Source: Aliiroseovarius sp. S1123
Lineage (GTDB): Bacteria; Pseudomonadota; Alphaproteobacteria; Rhodobacterales; Rhodobacteraceae
DNA: 64,000 bases
Direction: 5' to 3'
NCBI RefSeq assembly: GCF_023015885.1
Contig: NZ_JALKBE010000004.1
Location: 62,001-126,000 of the forward strand
The notes below the pieces were generated by a model. It did not search any database. It was not told the origin of the DNA and saw only the letters and a program-made list of their open reading frames with translations. This document shows, piece after piece, positions 24,785 through 34,540 of this stretch. Position numbers and translations under genes: made by a program. Numbering within the stretch: position 1 is the stretch's first letter; each line of letters opens with the position of its first letter.

Positions 24785-25318
24785 ATGTTCGACACAATGA
24801 CCTTTACAAAAGCGAGCGCCGCCGTGATTGGCACGCTCTTGGTATTCTTGCTGGGCAACTGGGCCGGCAGCGCCCTGTACAACACCAGCAGCGGCGGCCA
24901 CGGGGGCGAAGCACACGCCTCTACCGGATTTGTCATCGCGACTGAAAGCGAAGACCACGGTGCCGCGGAAGCGGAAGAAGCAGTTCCCTTCGCAGAACTG
25001 GTGGCTGCGGCTGACCCCGCCAAAGGCGAAAAGGTCTGGGGCAAGTGTAAAGCCTGCCACAAGCTGGAAGACGGCGCCAACGGCACCGGCCCGCACCTGT
25101 ACGGTCTGGTTGACCGCCCGATCGCTGGCGTTGCCGGCTTCGGCTACTCGGACGCACTTGCTGGCCTGAGCGCCGACGCTTGGACTGTCGAAGCGCTGGA
25201 CGCATGGCTGGCCAGCCCGAAAGCTTTCGCTCCGGGCAACAAGATGACCTTCTCGGGCCTGAAGAAAGACAGCGATCGCGCCAACCTGGTTGCGTATCTG
25301 GCCACTATCGGCGGCTAA
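24785..25318 (+). CDS. cycM: Membrane-anchored c-type cytochrome (CycM / c552-like)
   Basis: A 177-residue protein with an uncleaved N-terminal transmembrane anchor (about 11-30), an acidic alanine-rich tether (about 50-72) and a class I cytochrome c domain. Heme attachment is CKACH at 88-92, and the axial Met lies in PGNKMTFSG. It carries electrons from the bc1 complex to an oxidase at the periplasmic membrane face. ATG 24785 is chosen for its position before the anchor. A strong terminator follows. Similar genes often flank pheA in this group. Confidence 0.9.
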   Translation: MFDTMTFTKASAAVIGTLLVFLLGNWAGSALYNTSSGGHGGEAHASTGFVIATESEDHGAAEAEEAVPFAELVAAADPAKGEKVWGKCKACHKLEDGANGTGPHLYGLVDRPIAGVAGFGYSDALAGLSADAWTVEALDAWLASPKAFAPGNKMTFSGLKKDSDRANLVAYLATIGG

Positions 25319-25341
25319 GCGCCCCTTCGGTGAAGAAATTT

Positions 25342-25372
25342 AAAGGCCGTCCGATTCCGGGCGGCCTTTTTC
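25342..25372 (+). terminator. Rho-independent terminator of cycM
   Basis: AAAGGCCG and CGGCCTTT pair around a 12-base loop that itself contains TCCG/CGG complementarity, followed by TTTTTCG. Confidence 0.85.
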
Positions 25373-25429
25373 GTTGCGCTGTTTCGGGCGGCGTACGGCG
25401 GATTAACACCCAGCTCACCAATTCGCGCC

Positions 25430-25458
25430 TTGAATGTTACCGGGCAGCGCTCTTTACT
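25430..25458 (+). promoter_or_regulatory. Weak candidate promoter of yejA
   Basis: TTGAAT and TTTACT are 17 bp apart, four of six matches each, placing the start about 30 bases before the yejA ribosome-binding site GGAGG. Confidence 0.3.
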
Positions 25459-25496
25459 CGGTTCAACACATTCCGAGGATGAACGGAGGTACCGCC

Positions 25497-27395
25497 ATGC
25501 GCGACGCACAGACCAAGACGATGACCCGACCCGACTCCCGCGCCCTGACATTTGGGTTCGGACTGGCCGCGGGGGCCTTGCTGGCGCTGGCACCATTGGC
25601 CGCCAAGGCCGAGACCACCGTCAGCCACGGCTACTCGAATTTTGGCGAGCTGAAATACGGCCCCGATTTCAAACATCTGGATTACGTAAACCCAAACGCC
25701 CCGAAAGGCGGAGAAATCTCGATCTGGGCTCAGGGTACGTTTGACAGCTTCAACCAGTTCACCCGCAAGGGGACGACGGCCTCGATGGCGACGATCGGGT
25801 ATGAAAGCATCCTGACCTCGACCGCCGACGACCCCTATGGCACCTACTGCTTCCTGTGCACCACGATGGAGTATCCAGACGACCTGTCTTGGGTGATCTT
25901 CAACCTGCGCGACGATGTGACCTTCTGGGACGGCACCAAGATGACGGCCGAGGACATCGCCTTCAGCCACAACCTGTTTGTCGAACAAGGCATCGCCGAA
26001 TACCGCGCCATCATCACCGAGATCGTTGCGGGCGTCGAAGTCACCGGCCCGCTTCAAGTCAAATACACCTTCACCGAGGACGCCCCGAAACGCGACCGGA
26101 TCAGCTTTGCTGGCAGCAGCATGGCCCTGTCGAAGGCGTGGTTCGAAGAAACTGGCGCACGCGTGGACGAACGCTCGGACGCGCCGTTCATGGCGACCGG
26201 CGCCTATAAGCTGGGCAGCTTCGACTATGGCCGCCACGTGACCTACGAACGTGACCCGAACTATTGGGGCGAGAACCATCCGCTGTCGGTCGGACAGAAC
26301 AATTTCGACGAGATTACCGCGATCTACTTTGCCGATGGCACCGCCGCGATGGAAGGGTTCAAAGCAGGCACCTATACCTTCCGCACCGAGAATTCCTCGC
26401 AGATTTGGGCCGAGGATTATGACTTCCCCAATCTGCGCAACGGCCATGCGATCAAGGCCGAATTTGCTGACGGATCGGTCGGCACCGCGCAAAGCTTCAT
26501 CTTCAATCTGGACAATCCCACGTGGCAGGACCCCAAAGTGCGCGAGGCCCTGCGCCTGATGTTCAACTTCGAGTGGTCTAACGAGGCCCTGTTCCGCGGC
26601 CTTTACAGCCGTGTCGACAGCTTCTGGCCCGGCATTGATCTGGGTGCCAAAGGTGCCCCCAGCGCAGGAGAGGTCGAGATCCTTCAGCCGTTGGTCGATC
26701 AGGGACTTCTGCCCGAAAGCATCCTGACCGCCGACGCCGTGATGCCTCCGGTCCACGATGCCGACGAAAACCAGCCCTCGCGCAAATTCTATCGGCAGGC
26801 CAACAAGCTGCTGGAAGATGCCGGGTGGCAGATCGGATCAAGCGGGTTCCTCGAAAAAAATGGCCAGCGCATGACGGCGACCTTTGTCACCTACAGCCCG
26901 GCCTTCGACCGCGTGATCAACCCTCTGGTTGAGAACCTGAAACAGCTGGGCGTGGATGCGAAACTCGACCGTGTGGACATCCCGCAGTATATCGAGCGCA
27001 CCCGTTCGGGCGATTTCGACCTTGTGACCCACTCGATCGGCATGGGGTTTGAGCCCGGCACGGGGCTGGAGCAGTGGTTCCACTCGAAAACCGCCGAAGA
27101 CAGCTCGCGCAACCTGATGCGTCTGCGCGATCCCGCCGTGGATGCCCTTCTGCCTATCGTGGCGCAGTCGGAATCGCTGGATCAGCTGCGCACGACCACA
27201 AACGCGCTGGACCGCGTGCTACGCCATATCGGCTTTACCATTCCGCAATGGTATAAGAACAAGCACACCGTGGCCTTCTATGACATCTTCGGCTACCCGG
27301 AAAACCTGCCGCCGTTGTCTCTGGGCGAACTGTCCTTCTGGTGGTACGACGCGGACAAAGCCGCCAAGTTGGAAGCGGCGGGCGTGTTGAAATAA
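25497..27395 (+). CDS. yejA: Extracellular solute-binding protein of a peptide ABC transporter (YejA-like)
   Basis: A 632-residue periplasmic binding protein of the SBP_bac_5 family. A signal peptide (GFGLAAGALLALAPLAAKA) follows a polar N-terminus; the mature protein starts ETTVSHGYSNFGELKYG, and HLDYVNPNAPKGG is the YejA hallmark. FWDGTKMTAEDIAFSHN marks the family. It delivers oligopeptides (and in E. coli microcin C) to YejB/YejE. GGAGG precedes ATG 25497. It leads the yejABEF operon. Confidence 0.92.
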   Translation: MRDAQTKTMTRPDSRALTFGFGLAAGALLALAPLAAKAETTVSHGYSNFGELKYGPDFKHLDYVNPNAPKGGEISIWAQGTFDSFNQFTRKGTTASMATIGYESILTSTADDPYGTYCFLCTTMEYPDDLSWVIFNLRDDVTFWDGTKMTAEDIAFSHNLFVEQGIAEYRAIITEIVAGVEVTGPLQVKYTFTEDAPKRDRISFAGSSMALSKAWFEETGARVDERSDAPFMATGAYKLGSFDYGRHVTYERDPNYWGENHPLSVGQNNFDEITAIYFADGTAAMEGFKAGTYTFRTENSSQIWAEDYDFPNLRNGHAIKAEFADGSVGTAQSFIFNLDNPTWQDPKVREALRLMFNFEWSNEALFRGLYSRVDSFWPGIDLGAKGAPSAGEVEILQPLVDQGLLPESILTADAVMPPVHDADENQPSRKFYRQANKLLEDAGWQIGSSGFLEKNGQRMTATFVTYSPAFDRVINPLVENLKQLGVDAKLDRVDIPQYIERTRSGDFDLVTHSIGMGFEPGTGLEQWFHSKTAEDSSRNLMRLRDPAVDALLPIVAQSESLDQLRTTTNALDRVLRHIGFTIPQWYKNKHTVAFYDIFGYPENLPPLSLGELSFWWYDADKAAKLEAAGVLK

Positions 27396-27433
27396 CTCAC
27401 GCCGCATAACCGAGCACAAACCAAGGACCGCAT

Positions 27434-28516
27434 ATGGGCGCCTATATTCTGCGAAGACTGCTTTTGATCATCCCGACGCTGTTCGGGATCATGGTGATCA
27501 ATTTCACGCTGACGCAATTCGTGCCCGGGGGTCCGATTGAACAGATCATCGCCCAGATGGAAGGCGGCGGGGACGTGTTCGAAACGATCTCGGGTGGCGG
27601 GGACGCTGGGATCGAGGCGGCCAGCAGCGATGAAAGCTATTTGGGTGCGCGTGGTCTGCCCGCCGAGTTCATTGCCGAGCTCGAGAAAGAGTTCGGTTTC
27701 GACAAGCCCCCGCTTGAGCGCTTCTTCTCGATGATCTGGAACTATATGCGGCTGGATTTCGGCGAGAGCTACTTCCGCTCGATCGGCGTTTTTGAACTGG
27801 TGGCCGAAAAGATGCCGGTGTCGATCACGCTGGGCCTTTGGTCGACGGTGATTGCCTATATGATCTCGATCCCGCTGGGCATTCAGAAAGCGGTGCGAGA
27901 CGGGTCGAAATTCGACACTTGGACCTCGGGCATGATCATCGTGGCCTACGCCATTCCCGGCTTCCTGTTCGCGATCCTGCTGCTGGTGCTGTTTGCAGGC
28001 GGGTCATACCTGCAATGGTTCCCGCTGCGCGGCCTGACCTCGGACAACTGGGAAGAGCTGTCACTGTGGGGCAAGGTTGTGGACTACTTCTGGCACATCA
28101 CCCTGCCGGTGCTCGCCTCGACCATTGCCAGTTTCGCGACCCTGACGCTTCTGACCAAGAACAGCTTTCTGGATGAGATCAAGAAGCAATACGTGGTCAC
28201 CGCCCGTGCCAAGGGTCTGGCTGAAAACCGCGTGCTTTACGGTCATGTCTTCCGCAACGCGATGCTGATCGTGATCGCCGGTTTTCCTTCGGTCTTTCTG
28301 GGCGTGTTCTTCGGCGGCTCGGTGATTATCGAAACCCTCTTCTCACTCGATGGGCTTGGACGTCTGGGATACGAGGCCGCGCTGGCCCGCGACTATCCGG
28401 TCATCTTCGGAACGCTTTTCGTCTTCGGCCTGCTGGGCCTGCTGATCGGCATCCTGTCGGACCTCATGTATGTCTTCGTCGATCCCCGCATCGACTTTGA
28501 AGGGCGCGAGGTCTGA
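27434..28516 (+). CDS. yejB: Microcin C/oligopeptide ABC transporter permease YejB
   Basis: A 360-residue DppB-type permease with an N-terminal transmembrane helix ([21 protein letters not shown]), a long extracytoplasmic loop and five further helices. FVPGGP near the start is a family mark. The EAA loop reads [20 protein letters not shown], contacting the ATPase. The loop between helix 1 and 2 (about 35-90) with [18 protein letters not shown] is the YejB insert. It pairs with YejE in the inner membrane. Confidence 0.93.
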   Translation: MGAYILRRLLLIIPTLFGIMVINFTLTQFVPGGPIEQIIAQMEGGGDVFETISGGGDAGIEAASSDESYLGARGLPAEFIAELEKEFGFDKPPLERFFSMIWNYMRLDFGESYFRSIGVFELVAEKMPVSITLGLWSTVIAYMISIPLGIQKAVRDGSKFDTWTSGMIIVAYAIPGFLFAILLLVLFAGGSYLQWFPLRGLTSDNWEELSLWGKVVDYFWHITLPVLASTIASFATLTLLTKNSFLDEIKKQYVVTARAKGLAENRVLYGHVFRNAMLIVIAGFPSVFLGVFFGGSVIIETLFSLDGLGRLGYEAALARDYPVIFGTLFVFGLLGLLIGILSDLMYVFVDPRIDFEGREV

Positions 28517-28518
28517 AC

Positions 28519-29625
28519 ATGGCGCTTTCCCCCCTGAACCAACGCCGCTGGCGCAACTTCCGCCGCAATGGTCGCGCCTTCTGGTCGCTGATCCTGTTCA
28601 CGATCCTGTTTGGCCTGTCCCTGTTCGCCGAGCTTCTGGCCAACGACAAACCGATCTTGGTGAGATATGACGGCGGCTTCTATGCGCCCGTCTTCAAATT
28701 CTACCCGGAAACCGCGTTCGGAGGCGATTTCAGGACCGAGGCCGTCTATGGCGACATCGAAGTGCAATGCCTGATCATCGCCCAAGGAAGCGAGGCTTGC
28801 TGGGACGACCCCGAAGGCGTGATTGCCGAAGCCAAGACCGGCACAGTCGAGGGTGAACCGATCAGCAAAGGGTGGCTGATCTGGCCGCCAATCCCCTACA
28901 GCTATACGACCATCAACGACATCGACGGCGCCGCCCCCAGTGCGCCGGACGCCCAGCATCTTCTGGGCACAGACGACACCGCGCGCGACGTACTGGCCCG
29001 TGTGATCTATGGCTTCCGGCTGTCAGTCTTCTTCACCATAGTTGTGACGGTCCTGACCTCGGTCATCGGGATCGCCGCAGGGGCCATTCAGGGCTATTTC
29101 GGTGGCTGGATTGACCTGATCTTCCAAAGGATCCTCGAAATTTGGTCATCGACCCCGTCACTTTACGTGATCATCATTCTCTTCGCGATCCTCGGGCGAA
29201 GCTTCTGGCTGCTGGTCTTCGTGACGGTGCTGTTCGGCTGGCCCGCTTTGGTGGGCGTAGTCCGGGCTGAATTCCTGCGCGCCCGCAATTTCGAATACGT
29301 CCGCGCCGCCCGCGCGCTTGGCGTGTCCAACCGCGTGATCATGTTCCGCCACGTGCTGCCCAACGCGATGGTCGCCACGCTGACCATGCTGCCCTTCATC
29401 ATCACCGGCACGATCTCGACCCTCGCCACGCTGGACTTCCTTGGCTTCGGCCTTCCGTCCTCGGCCCCATCACTGGGCGAGCTGACCCGTCAGGCGAAAC
29501 AGAACCTACAAGCCCCGTGGCTGGCCTTTACGGCCTTCATGACCTTCTCGATCCTTCTGTCGCTGCTCGTCTTCATCTTTGAAGGCGTGCGGGACGCGTT
29601 TGACCCAAGAAAGACCTTCCAATGA
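28519..29625 (+). CDS. yejE: Microcin C/oligopeptide ABC transporter permease YejE
   Basis: A 368-residue DppC-type permease. The N-terminus LSPLNQRRWRNFRRNGRAFW is typical of YejE, followed by one helix, a large periplasmic domain (about 45-140) containing LGTDDTARDVLARVIYGFR, and five helices. The EAA loop is EYVRAARALGVSN. It starts two bases after yejB stops and its own stop overlaps the yejF start (ATGA), so the genes are translationally coupled. Confidence 0.93.
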   Translation: MALSPLNQRRWRNFRRNGRAFWSLILFTILFGLSLFAELLANDKPILVRYDGGFYAPVFKFYPETAFGGDFRTEAVYGDIEVQCLIIAQGSEACWDDPEGVIAEAKTGTVEGEPISKGWLIWPPIPYSYTTINDIDGAAPSAPDAQHLLGTDDTARDVLARVIYGFRLSVFFTIVVTVLTSVIGIAAGAIQGYFGGWIDLIFQRILEIWSSTPSLYVIIILFAILGRSFWLLVFVTVLFGWPALVGVVRAEFLRARNFEYVRAARALGVSNRVIMFRHVLPNAMVATLTMLPFIITGTISTLATLDFLGFGLPSSAPSLGELTRQAKQNLQAPWLAFTAFMTFSILLSLLVFIFEGVRDAFDPRKTFQ

Positions 29626-31229
29626 GCCTTCTGACCGTCAACAACCTAAGCGTCAGCTTCCGACAGGACGGAAAAAGCCACCCGGCCGTACGTGGGATCA
29701 GCTTTTACGTGGAGCAGGGCGAAACTGTCGCGCTGGTCGGCGAAAGCGGATCGGGCAAATCCGTGTCTGCCCTGTCGACCGTATCGCTTCTGCCGGACAG
29801 TGCTGAAGTCACCGGGTCGATCACCTATGAAGGACGCGAGATGATCGGCGCGTCCAAGTCTGACCTGCGCGACGTGCGCGGCAACGACATCAGCTTCATT
29901 TTCCAAGAGCCGATGACATCCCTGAACCCACTCCACACCATCGAAAAGCAGATGGCAGAGTCGATCCAGCTGCATCAAGGCCTGACAGGGGACGCCGTGC
30001 GCACCCGCATTCTGGAGCTTCTGGACAAGGTCGGCATACGTGACGCGGAAACGCGGCTGGCGCATTATCCGCACCAGCTGTCCGGCGGGCAGCGTCAGCG
30101 TGTGATGATCGCAATGGCGCTGGCCAACGGGCCAGAACTTCTGATCGCGGACGAACCCACTACGGCGCTCGATGTGACCATTCAGGCCCAAATCCTCGAC
30201 CTGCTGGCGGATCTGAAGGAAAGCGAGGGGATGAGTCTTCTGTTCATCACCCACGACCTTGGCATCGTGCGCAAAATCGCGGACCGCGTCTGCGTCATGA
30301 AAGACGGCGAGATCGTCGAGGCTGGCCCGACCGCCGAGGTCTTCGAGAACCCGCAGCACGACTATACGAAAATGCTGCTGGGGGCCGAGGCGCATGGCCG
30401 CCCCGACCCGGTCCCCGCAGACGCACCCGAAATCGCATCCGCCAAAGATCTGCGCATCTGGTTTCCGATCCAACGCGGCCTGATGCGTCGTACCGTTGGC
30501 CACATCAAGGCCGTGAACGCCGCCACCTTCAACGTGCGCGCAGGTGAAACCATCGGCATCGTCGGCGAAAGCGGGTCGGGCAAGACCACGCTGGCGTTGG
30601 CCGTCATGCGGCTGATCAGCTCGGACGGGCCGATTGTCTTCATGGGCGACGGCATTCAAGGACTGAAATCGCGCCAACTGCAGCCCCTGCGCCGCGACAT
30701 GCAGATCGTGTTCCAAGACCCCTATGGGTCGCTGTCCCCCCGCATGACCGCCGAGGAAATCATCGCCGAGGGCCTATCGGTGCACGGGCTGGAACCCGGC
30801 CGCAATCGGCGCGAGATGGTGGCGGAAATCATGGAGGAAGTGGGCCTCGACCCCAACACCATGCACCGCTATCCGCATGAATTCTCGGGCGGGCAACGGC
30901 AGCGCATCGCCATTGCACGCGCCATGATCCTGCGCCCGAAACTAGTGGTGCTGGACGAACCGACCTCGGCCCTGGACATGACCGTACAGGTGCAGATCGT
31001 CGAGCTTCTGCGCAGTCTGCAGAAAAAGCACGGGTTGGCTTATCTGTTCATCAGCCATGACCTGCGCGTCGTGCGTGCGCTAAGCCATAAGGTACTGGTG
31101 ATGCGGGCGGGCGACGTGGTGGAAAGCGGTGACGCAGACCAGATCTTTGACGCGCCCGCGACCGATTACACCCGCGCGCTGATGGCCGCGGCCTTCGACA
31201 TGAAGGCCAGCGACGCTGTTTCTCAGTAG
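29622..31229 (+). CDS. yejF: Microcin C/oligopeptide ABC transporter ATPase YejF (double cassette)
   Basis: A 535-residue protein with two complete ABC domains. Walker A motifs are GESGSGKS (about 43-50) and GESGSGKT (about 313-320); signature motifs are LSGGQRQR and FSGGQRQR; Walker B are LLIADEPTTALD and LVVLDEPTSALD. Each domain carries an oligopeptide-transporter C-terminal segment. It powers peptide uptake through YejBE from the cytosolic face. It ends seven bases from the stop of the convergent carboxypeptidase gene. Confidence 0.95.
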   Translation: MSLLTVNNLSVSFRQDGKSHPAVRGISFYVEQGETVALVGESGSGKSVSALSTVSLLPDSAEVTGSITYEGREMIGASKSDLRDVRGNDISFIFQEPMTSLNPLHTIEKQMAESIQLHQGLTGDAVRTRILELLDKVGIRDAETRLAHYPHQLSGGQRQRVMIAMALANGPELLIADEPTTALDVTIQAQILDLLADLKESEGMSLLFITHDLGIVRKIADRVCVMKDGEIVEAGPTAEVFENPQHDYTKMLLGAEAHGRPDPVPADAPEIASAKDLRIWFPIQRGLMRRTVGHIKAVNAATFNVRAGETIGIVGESGSGKTTLALAVMRLISSDGPIVFMGDGIQGLKSRQLQPLRRDMQIVFQDPYGSLSPRMTAEEIIAEGLSVHGLEPGRNRREMVAEIMEEVGLDPNTMHRYPHEFSGGQRQRIAIARAMILRPKLVVLDEPTSALDMTVQVQIVELLRSLQKKHGLAYLFISHDLRVVRALSHKVLVMRAGDVVESGDADQIFDAPATDYTRALMAAAFDMKASDAVSQ

Positions 31230-31235
31230 ATCAGA

Positions 31236-32750
31236 TTAGGACGGCCCAATTACCTTGCACCGGGTGTTGCGGGCGTTCAGGCGACGGCAGGCCAGATCGG
31301 CTTGCTCTTGTGTCATGCTGACGAAATTTGCATGCCACCCGTCCGAGCGCTTAACCACTTTGCGCAGGGCTTCATCCAGCGTGTCAATTTCACGCAATGC
31401 GGTTTTCAACAGGCGGCGTTCGGCCTGATAGCGTGACCCCAGAACCCCCACGTTGATCGCATAATGCCGCCCACCCGAGGTAGACATGCGTGTGACGATC
31501 TCGGGCGCGGCGGGGGCGGGCTGCGCAGTGGTCTCAAGCGAGGTCAGGATGATCGCTGCCGGACGCGGCGGAGGTGACGACATGGCCGCAGGGATGACAG
31601 TCGCTTCGCCACCAAAAGGTTGGATCGCCGTCGGCACCGGCGACGTTTCGATGGCCGGAGCCAAGGCGACGGCCTCGGCCTCGGGCGGCACCGAAGCGTC
31701 TTCCGTCACCGCAACCACAGCGTCTTTGATGCTGTCGGTCAGGCTCGCCAGTTGGGTGTCGATGACCGGTTCTTGCGCCGCACCGGGACGGGGTGCCGGG
31801 CGTGGGCTGCGTTTGACGGCTGTGATCAGGCGAATGGTCTTGCCCGCGGCACCAGGCTCGGCCGGGATGTCCCCTCCGACATTGCCCGCATACACAGGTA
31901 GCGCAGGTTTACGAACGGCGGCATGGCTGGGCGCGCGGCGGAAACCAAGGTCCATCAGCTCGGCCACTTTGGCATTACGCGACGCGGTTGAACGCCCGCC
32001 GAAAACGGTCGTGATGATCCGCTCTTGCCCACGTTCAGCCGAGGCTACCAGGTTAAAACCGGCGGCATTGGTATAGCCCGTCTTGATGCCGTCAGCACCC
32101 TTATAGCTGTTCAGAAAACGACGGTTGGTGTTGTTGACCGCTTTCACACCAGCATCGGTCGAGCGACGCGAAAACAGGTTGTAGTAATCCGGGTGGTCAT
32201 AAAAAATGTGACGGCCCAGCGTGGTCATATCCCGCGCGGTGGACAGGTGACCGCTTTCGGTCAGCCCATGCGCGTTCTTGAAATGCGTACGCGTCATGCC
32301 CAGCGCCTTGGCAGTGCGGTTCATACGACGCGCAAAAGCGGCTTCCGAGCCCGAGATCGCCTCGCCGATTGCGGTGGCGGCATCGTTGGCGGATTTCACG
32401 GCAGCAGCGCGGATCAGATAGCGCAGCTTGATCTTCTGGCCTGCACGAAGCCCCAGCTTCGACGGCGGCTCAGAAGCCGCCTTGGCCGAGATGGTCACGA
32501 CCGTGTCGGCCGAAATCTCGCCATGCTTGATCGCCTCAAACGCCACATAAAGCGTCATCATTTTGGTCAGGGATGCAGGATGCAACCGGGTGTCTGCGTT
32601 TCGGGCGTGCAGCACTTTGCCGGTACGCGCATCAATCACCATCGCCGCATAGGGGGCGGCGTGTGCACGCATGGGGGCAAGCGCCACCAAACAGCCAATA
32701 ACTGCGAGAAATAGCCCGAAACGGGCCAACTGCTTAAAACGCGTCATCAC
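31236..32750 (-). CDS. D-alanyl-D-alanine carboxypeptidase (PBP5/6 class) with C-terminal SPOR domain
   Basis: A 504-residue periplasmic protein. A signal peptide ends near MRAHAAPYA; the acyl-enzyme motif is SLTK (Ser60, Lys63), SxN is KSANDA and the third motif KTG is in GIKTGYTN. A Pro/Ala-rich linker (about 290-420) leads to an SPOR domain (YAINVGVLGSRYQAERRL) that binds denuded glycan at the division septum. It trims pentapeptide stems. SPOR fusion replaces the usual C-terminal amphipathic anchor, as is common in alphaproteobacteria. Confidence 0.92.
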   Translation of the reverse strand: MMTRFKQLARFGLFLAVIGCLVALAPMRAHAAPYAAMVIDARTGKVLHARNADTRLHPASLTKMMTLYVAFEAIKHGEISADTVVTISAKAASEPPSKLGLRAGQKIKLRYLIRAAAVKSANDAATAIGEAISGSEAAFARRMNRTAKALGMTRTHFKNAHGLTESGHLSTARDMTTLGRHIFYDHPDYYNLFSRRSTDAGVKAVNNTNRRFLNSYKGADGIKTGYTNAAGFNLVASAERGQERIITTVFGGRSTASRNAKVAELMDLGFRRAPSHAAVRKPALPVYAGNVGGDIPAEPGAAGKTIRLITAVKRSPRPAPRPGAAQEPVIDTQLASLTDSIKDAVVAVTEDASVPPEAEAVALAPAIETSPVPTAIQPFGGEATVIPAAMSSPPPRPAAIILTSLETTAQPAPAAPEIVTRMSTSGGRHYAINVGVLGSRYQAERRLLKTALREIDTLDEALRKVVKRSDGWHANFVSMTQEQADLACRRLNARNTRCKVIGPS

Positions 32751-33144
32751 GACGGTTACCTTTTCTGCCTCAATCGCCGGATCTTTTTTTGCCCAGCTGA
32801 TTTGTTTTTTTCAGGCTAGCACGCGGAAATCGTTTGGGAAACCGCTTAATTACTTAGCCCGCTTGCGTGTCCTGAGCGCCACGGCACCCCGCCAACCGCT
32901 AGATATTGAGAGTCTGACCATTGCACTTACTAGATCTGCGCAGGCGCTGCTGCTCCGCCTGGCTGCTCGACCCGCGAATTTGCCGCATCCCGGCGGGTCT
33001 GCGAAACCAAATGTTGAGACTTTCGCCCTCTTTTTGTATGAGCGGTTCCGGACGCACATGGCCCAGCCCCTTTTCTAACAACGGGCAAGCCTTATATTGA
33101 GTGTCCCGGATGCCTTTGACTGCAACCCACGGAGCGATGTCGAC
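32751..33144 (+). other. 394-bp intergenic region, no gene recognised
   Basis: Divergent promoter region between the carboxypeptidase and clpS genes. A/T-rich near 32770-32850; a TTATAT box at 33092-33097 could be the -10 of clpS, with start near 33103. Open frames here have no convincing start or codon pattern on either strand. A TTG at 33097 in frame with clpS would fall inside the promoter. Confidence 0.4.
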
Positions 33145-33483
33145 ATGACAACATCCCCCCTTCTGTCCTCGGGCCGTCCCGATGATGACGGTGACACCGG
33201 CCTTGCGGTTGCAACCAAGCCCAAGACCAAGCGCCCGCCGATGTACAAGGTGTTGCTGTTGAACGACGATTTCACCCCGATGGAATTTGTCGTCATGGTG
33301 CTGGAGCGTTTCTTCGGCCTGAACCATTCGCAAGCGTTCGAGCTGATGCTGACCGTGCACAAGAAGGGGCTGGCCGTGGCGGGCGTCTTCTCGTACGAGA
33401 TTGCCGAAACCAAGGTCACTCAGGTGATGCAGCTGGCACGCGAACACCAGCATCCGCTGCAATGCACCATGGAAAAGGAATGA
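33145..33483 (+). CDS. clpS: ATP-dependent Clp protease adaptor ClpS
   Basis: A 112-residue adaptor. After a disordered acidic N-terminal extension, the core reads [20 protein letters not shown], then VLERFFGL and [12 protein letters not shown], with the substrate pocket residues N, D and D of LNDD. It delivers N-degron substrates to ClpAP. ATG 33145 follows GGAGCG and fits the family N-terminus; the TTG 16 codons upstream is unlikely. clpA is not in the window. Confidence 0.95.
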   Translation: MTTSPLLSSGRPDDDGDTGLAVATKPKTKRPPMYKVLLLNDDFTPMEFVVMVLERFFGLNHSQAFELMLTVHKKGLAVAGVFSYEIAETKVTQVMQLAREHQHPLQCTMEKE

Positions 33484-33504
33484 CCGCCGCGCGCGGGGTC
33501 TGAG

Positions 33505-34494
33505 ATGCTTCAAACACGTTTGTCCATTGCCCTTGAAGAGGGGCTGATTACGCTGCCGGACGATGGCGGCATTCTGGTGATTGGCCCGACGCCGGATCAC
33601 GACATCTTTGCGCTGCCGAAGGATCGCGTGACGATCTACAGCCATTTCTATCCCGATGTGCAATTCTGGATCGCGCGCGGATACGAGGTCGTCAGCGACC
33701 TGCCCGACGCAGGCTTTGCCGCCGCGCTGGTCTGTGCGCCCCGCTCGAAAGCGCTGGCACAGGCGTGGCTTCATGCCGCCAATCGCGCCACGGATGGTGG
33801 TTTGGTCATTCTGGACGGTCAAAAGACGGATGGTATGGACAGCCATCTGAAAGCGCTCAAGAAACGCGCGAACCTGCTGGGCAACCTATCCAAGGCACAT
33901 GGCAAGATCGTCTGGTTCCAAGGTCTGGATGCGCCGGAATGGGAAGCCCAAGACATCACCCTGCCCGACGGCTTCATCACCCGCCCCGGCGTTTTCTCGG
34001 CCGAGAAGATCGATAAGGGATCCGAGGTGCTGGCCGCCGTCATGCCCGATGCCATCAATGGCCGCGTGGCCGATCTGGGTGCGGGCTGGGGATACCTGTC
34101 GCGCCACATCCTGTCGCGCGAGGGCGTCGAGACGCTGGAGCTGATCGAAGCCGACAAGGTCGCGCTGGACTGCGCGCGGCGCAACATCGACGATCCGCGC
34201 GTGCGGTTCCTGTGGGATGACGCCACCGCGTTCACCCCGGATCAGCCCTATGACGTTGTGATCTCGAACCCGCCATTTCACACCAGCCGCGCGGGTCGTC
34301 CCGAACTGGGTCAGGCCTTTATCCAGTCGGCGGCACGTATCCTGAAGCCTTCGGGCCGCTTTGTCATGGTGGCCAACCGCCATCTTCCTTACGAAGACAC
34401 GTTGGCCAAATATTTCCGCGTGGTCGAGGATCTGGGCGGCACCCCCGGCTTCAAGCTGTTGGCGGGGCTGAAACCTCATCGCGTGACGCGGTAA
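33505..34494 (+). CDS. RsmC-like class I SAM methyltransferase (16S rRNA G1207 type)
   Basis: A 329-residue two-domain protein. The N-terminal half resembles the inactive RsmC/RsmD-type methylase copy; the C-terminal half has the MTS domain with VADLGAGWGYLSRHIL and the catalytic VISNPPFHTSR, then QAFIQSAARILKPSGRFVMVANRHLPYE, which is the RsmC signature. It should N2-methylate guanine in 16S rRNA; the exact nucleotide is by analogy. It starts 22 bp after clpS, likely co-transcribed. Confidence 0.85.
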   Translation: MLQTRLSIALEEGLITLPDDGGILVIGPTPDHDIFALPKDRVTIYSHFYPDVQFWIARGYEVVSDLPDAGFAAALVCAPRSKALAQAWLHAANRATDGGLVILDGQKTDGMDSHLKALKKRANLLGNLSKAHGKIVWFQGLDAPEWEAQDITLPDGFITRPGVFSAEKIDKGSEVLAAVMPDAINGRVADLGAGWGYLSRHILSREGVETLELIEADKVALDCARRNIDDPRVRFLWDDATAFTPDQPYDVVISNPPFHTSRAGRPELGQAFIQSAARILKPSGRFVMVANRHLPYEDTLAKYFRVVEDLGGTPGFKLLAGLKPHRVTR

Positions 34495-34540
34495 CTTCCG
34501 CTAGTCTGGCGCGGGGAATCGCCCCGAGATAGGAGACATC

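Noticed and set aside
25437-26756. A 439-codon minus-strand open frame
   Set aside because: It is the antisense shadow of yejA, which has a signal peptide and clear family motifs.
33097-33144. TTG-initiated 128-residue clpS
   Set aside because: The TTG lies in a likely -10 box (TTATAT); ATG 33145 has a ribosome-binding site and normal family length.
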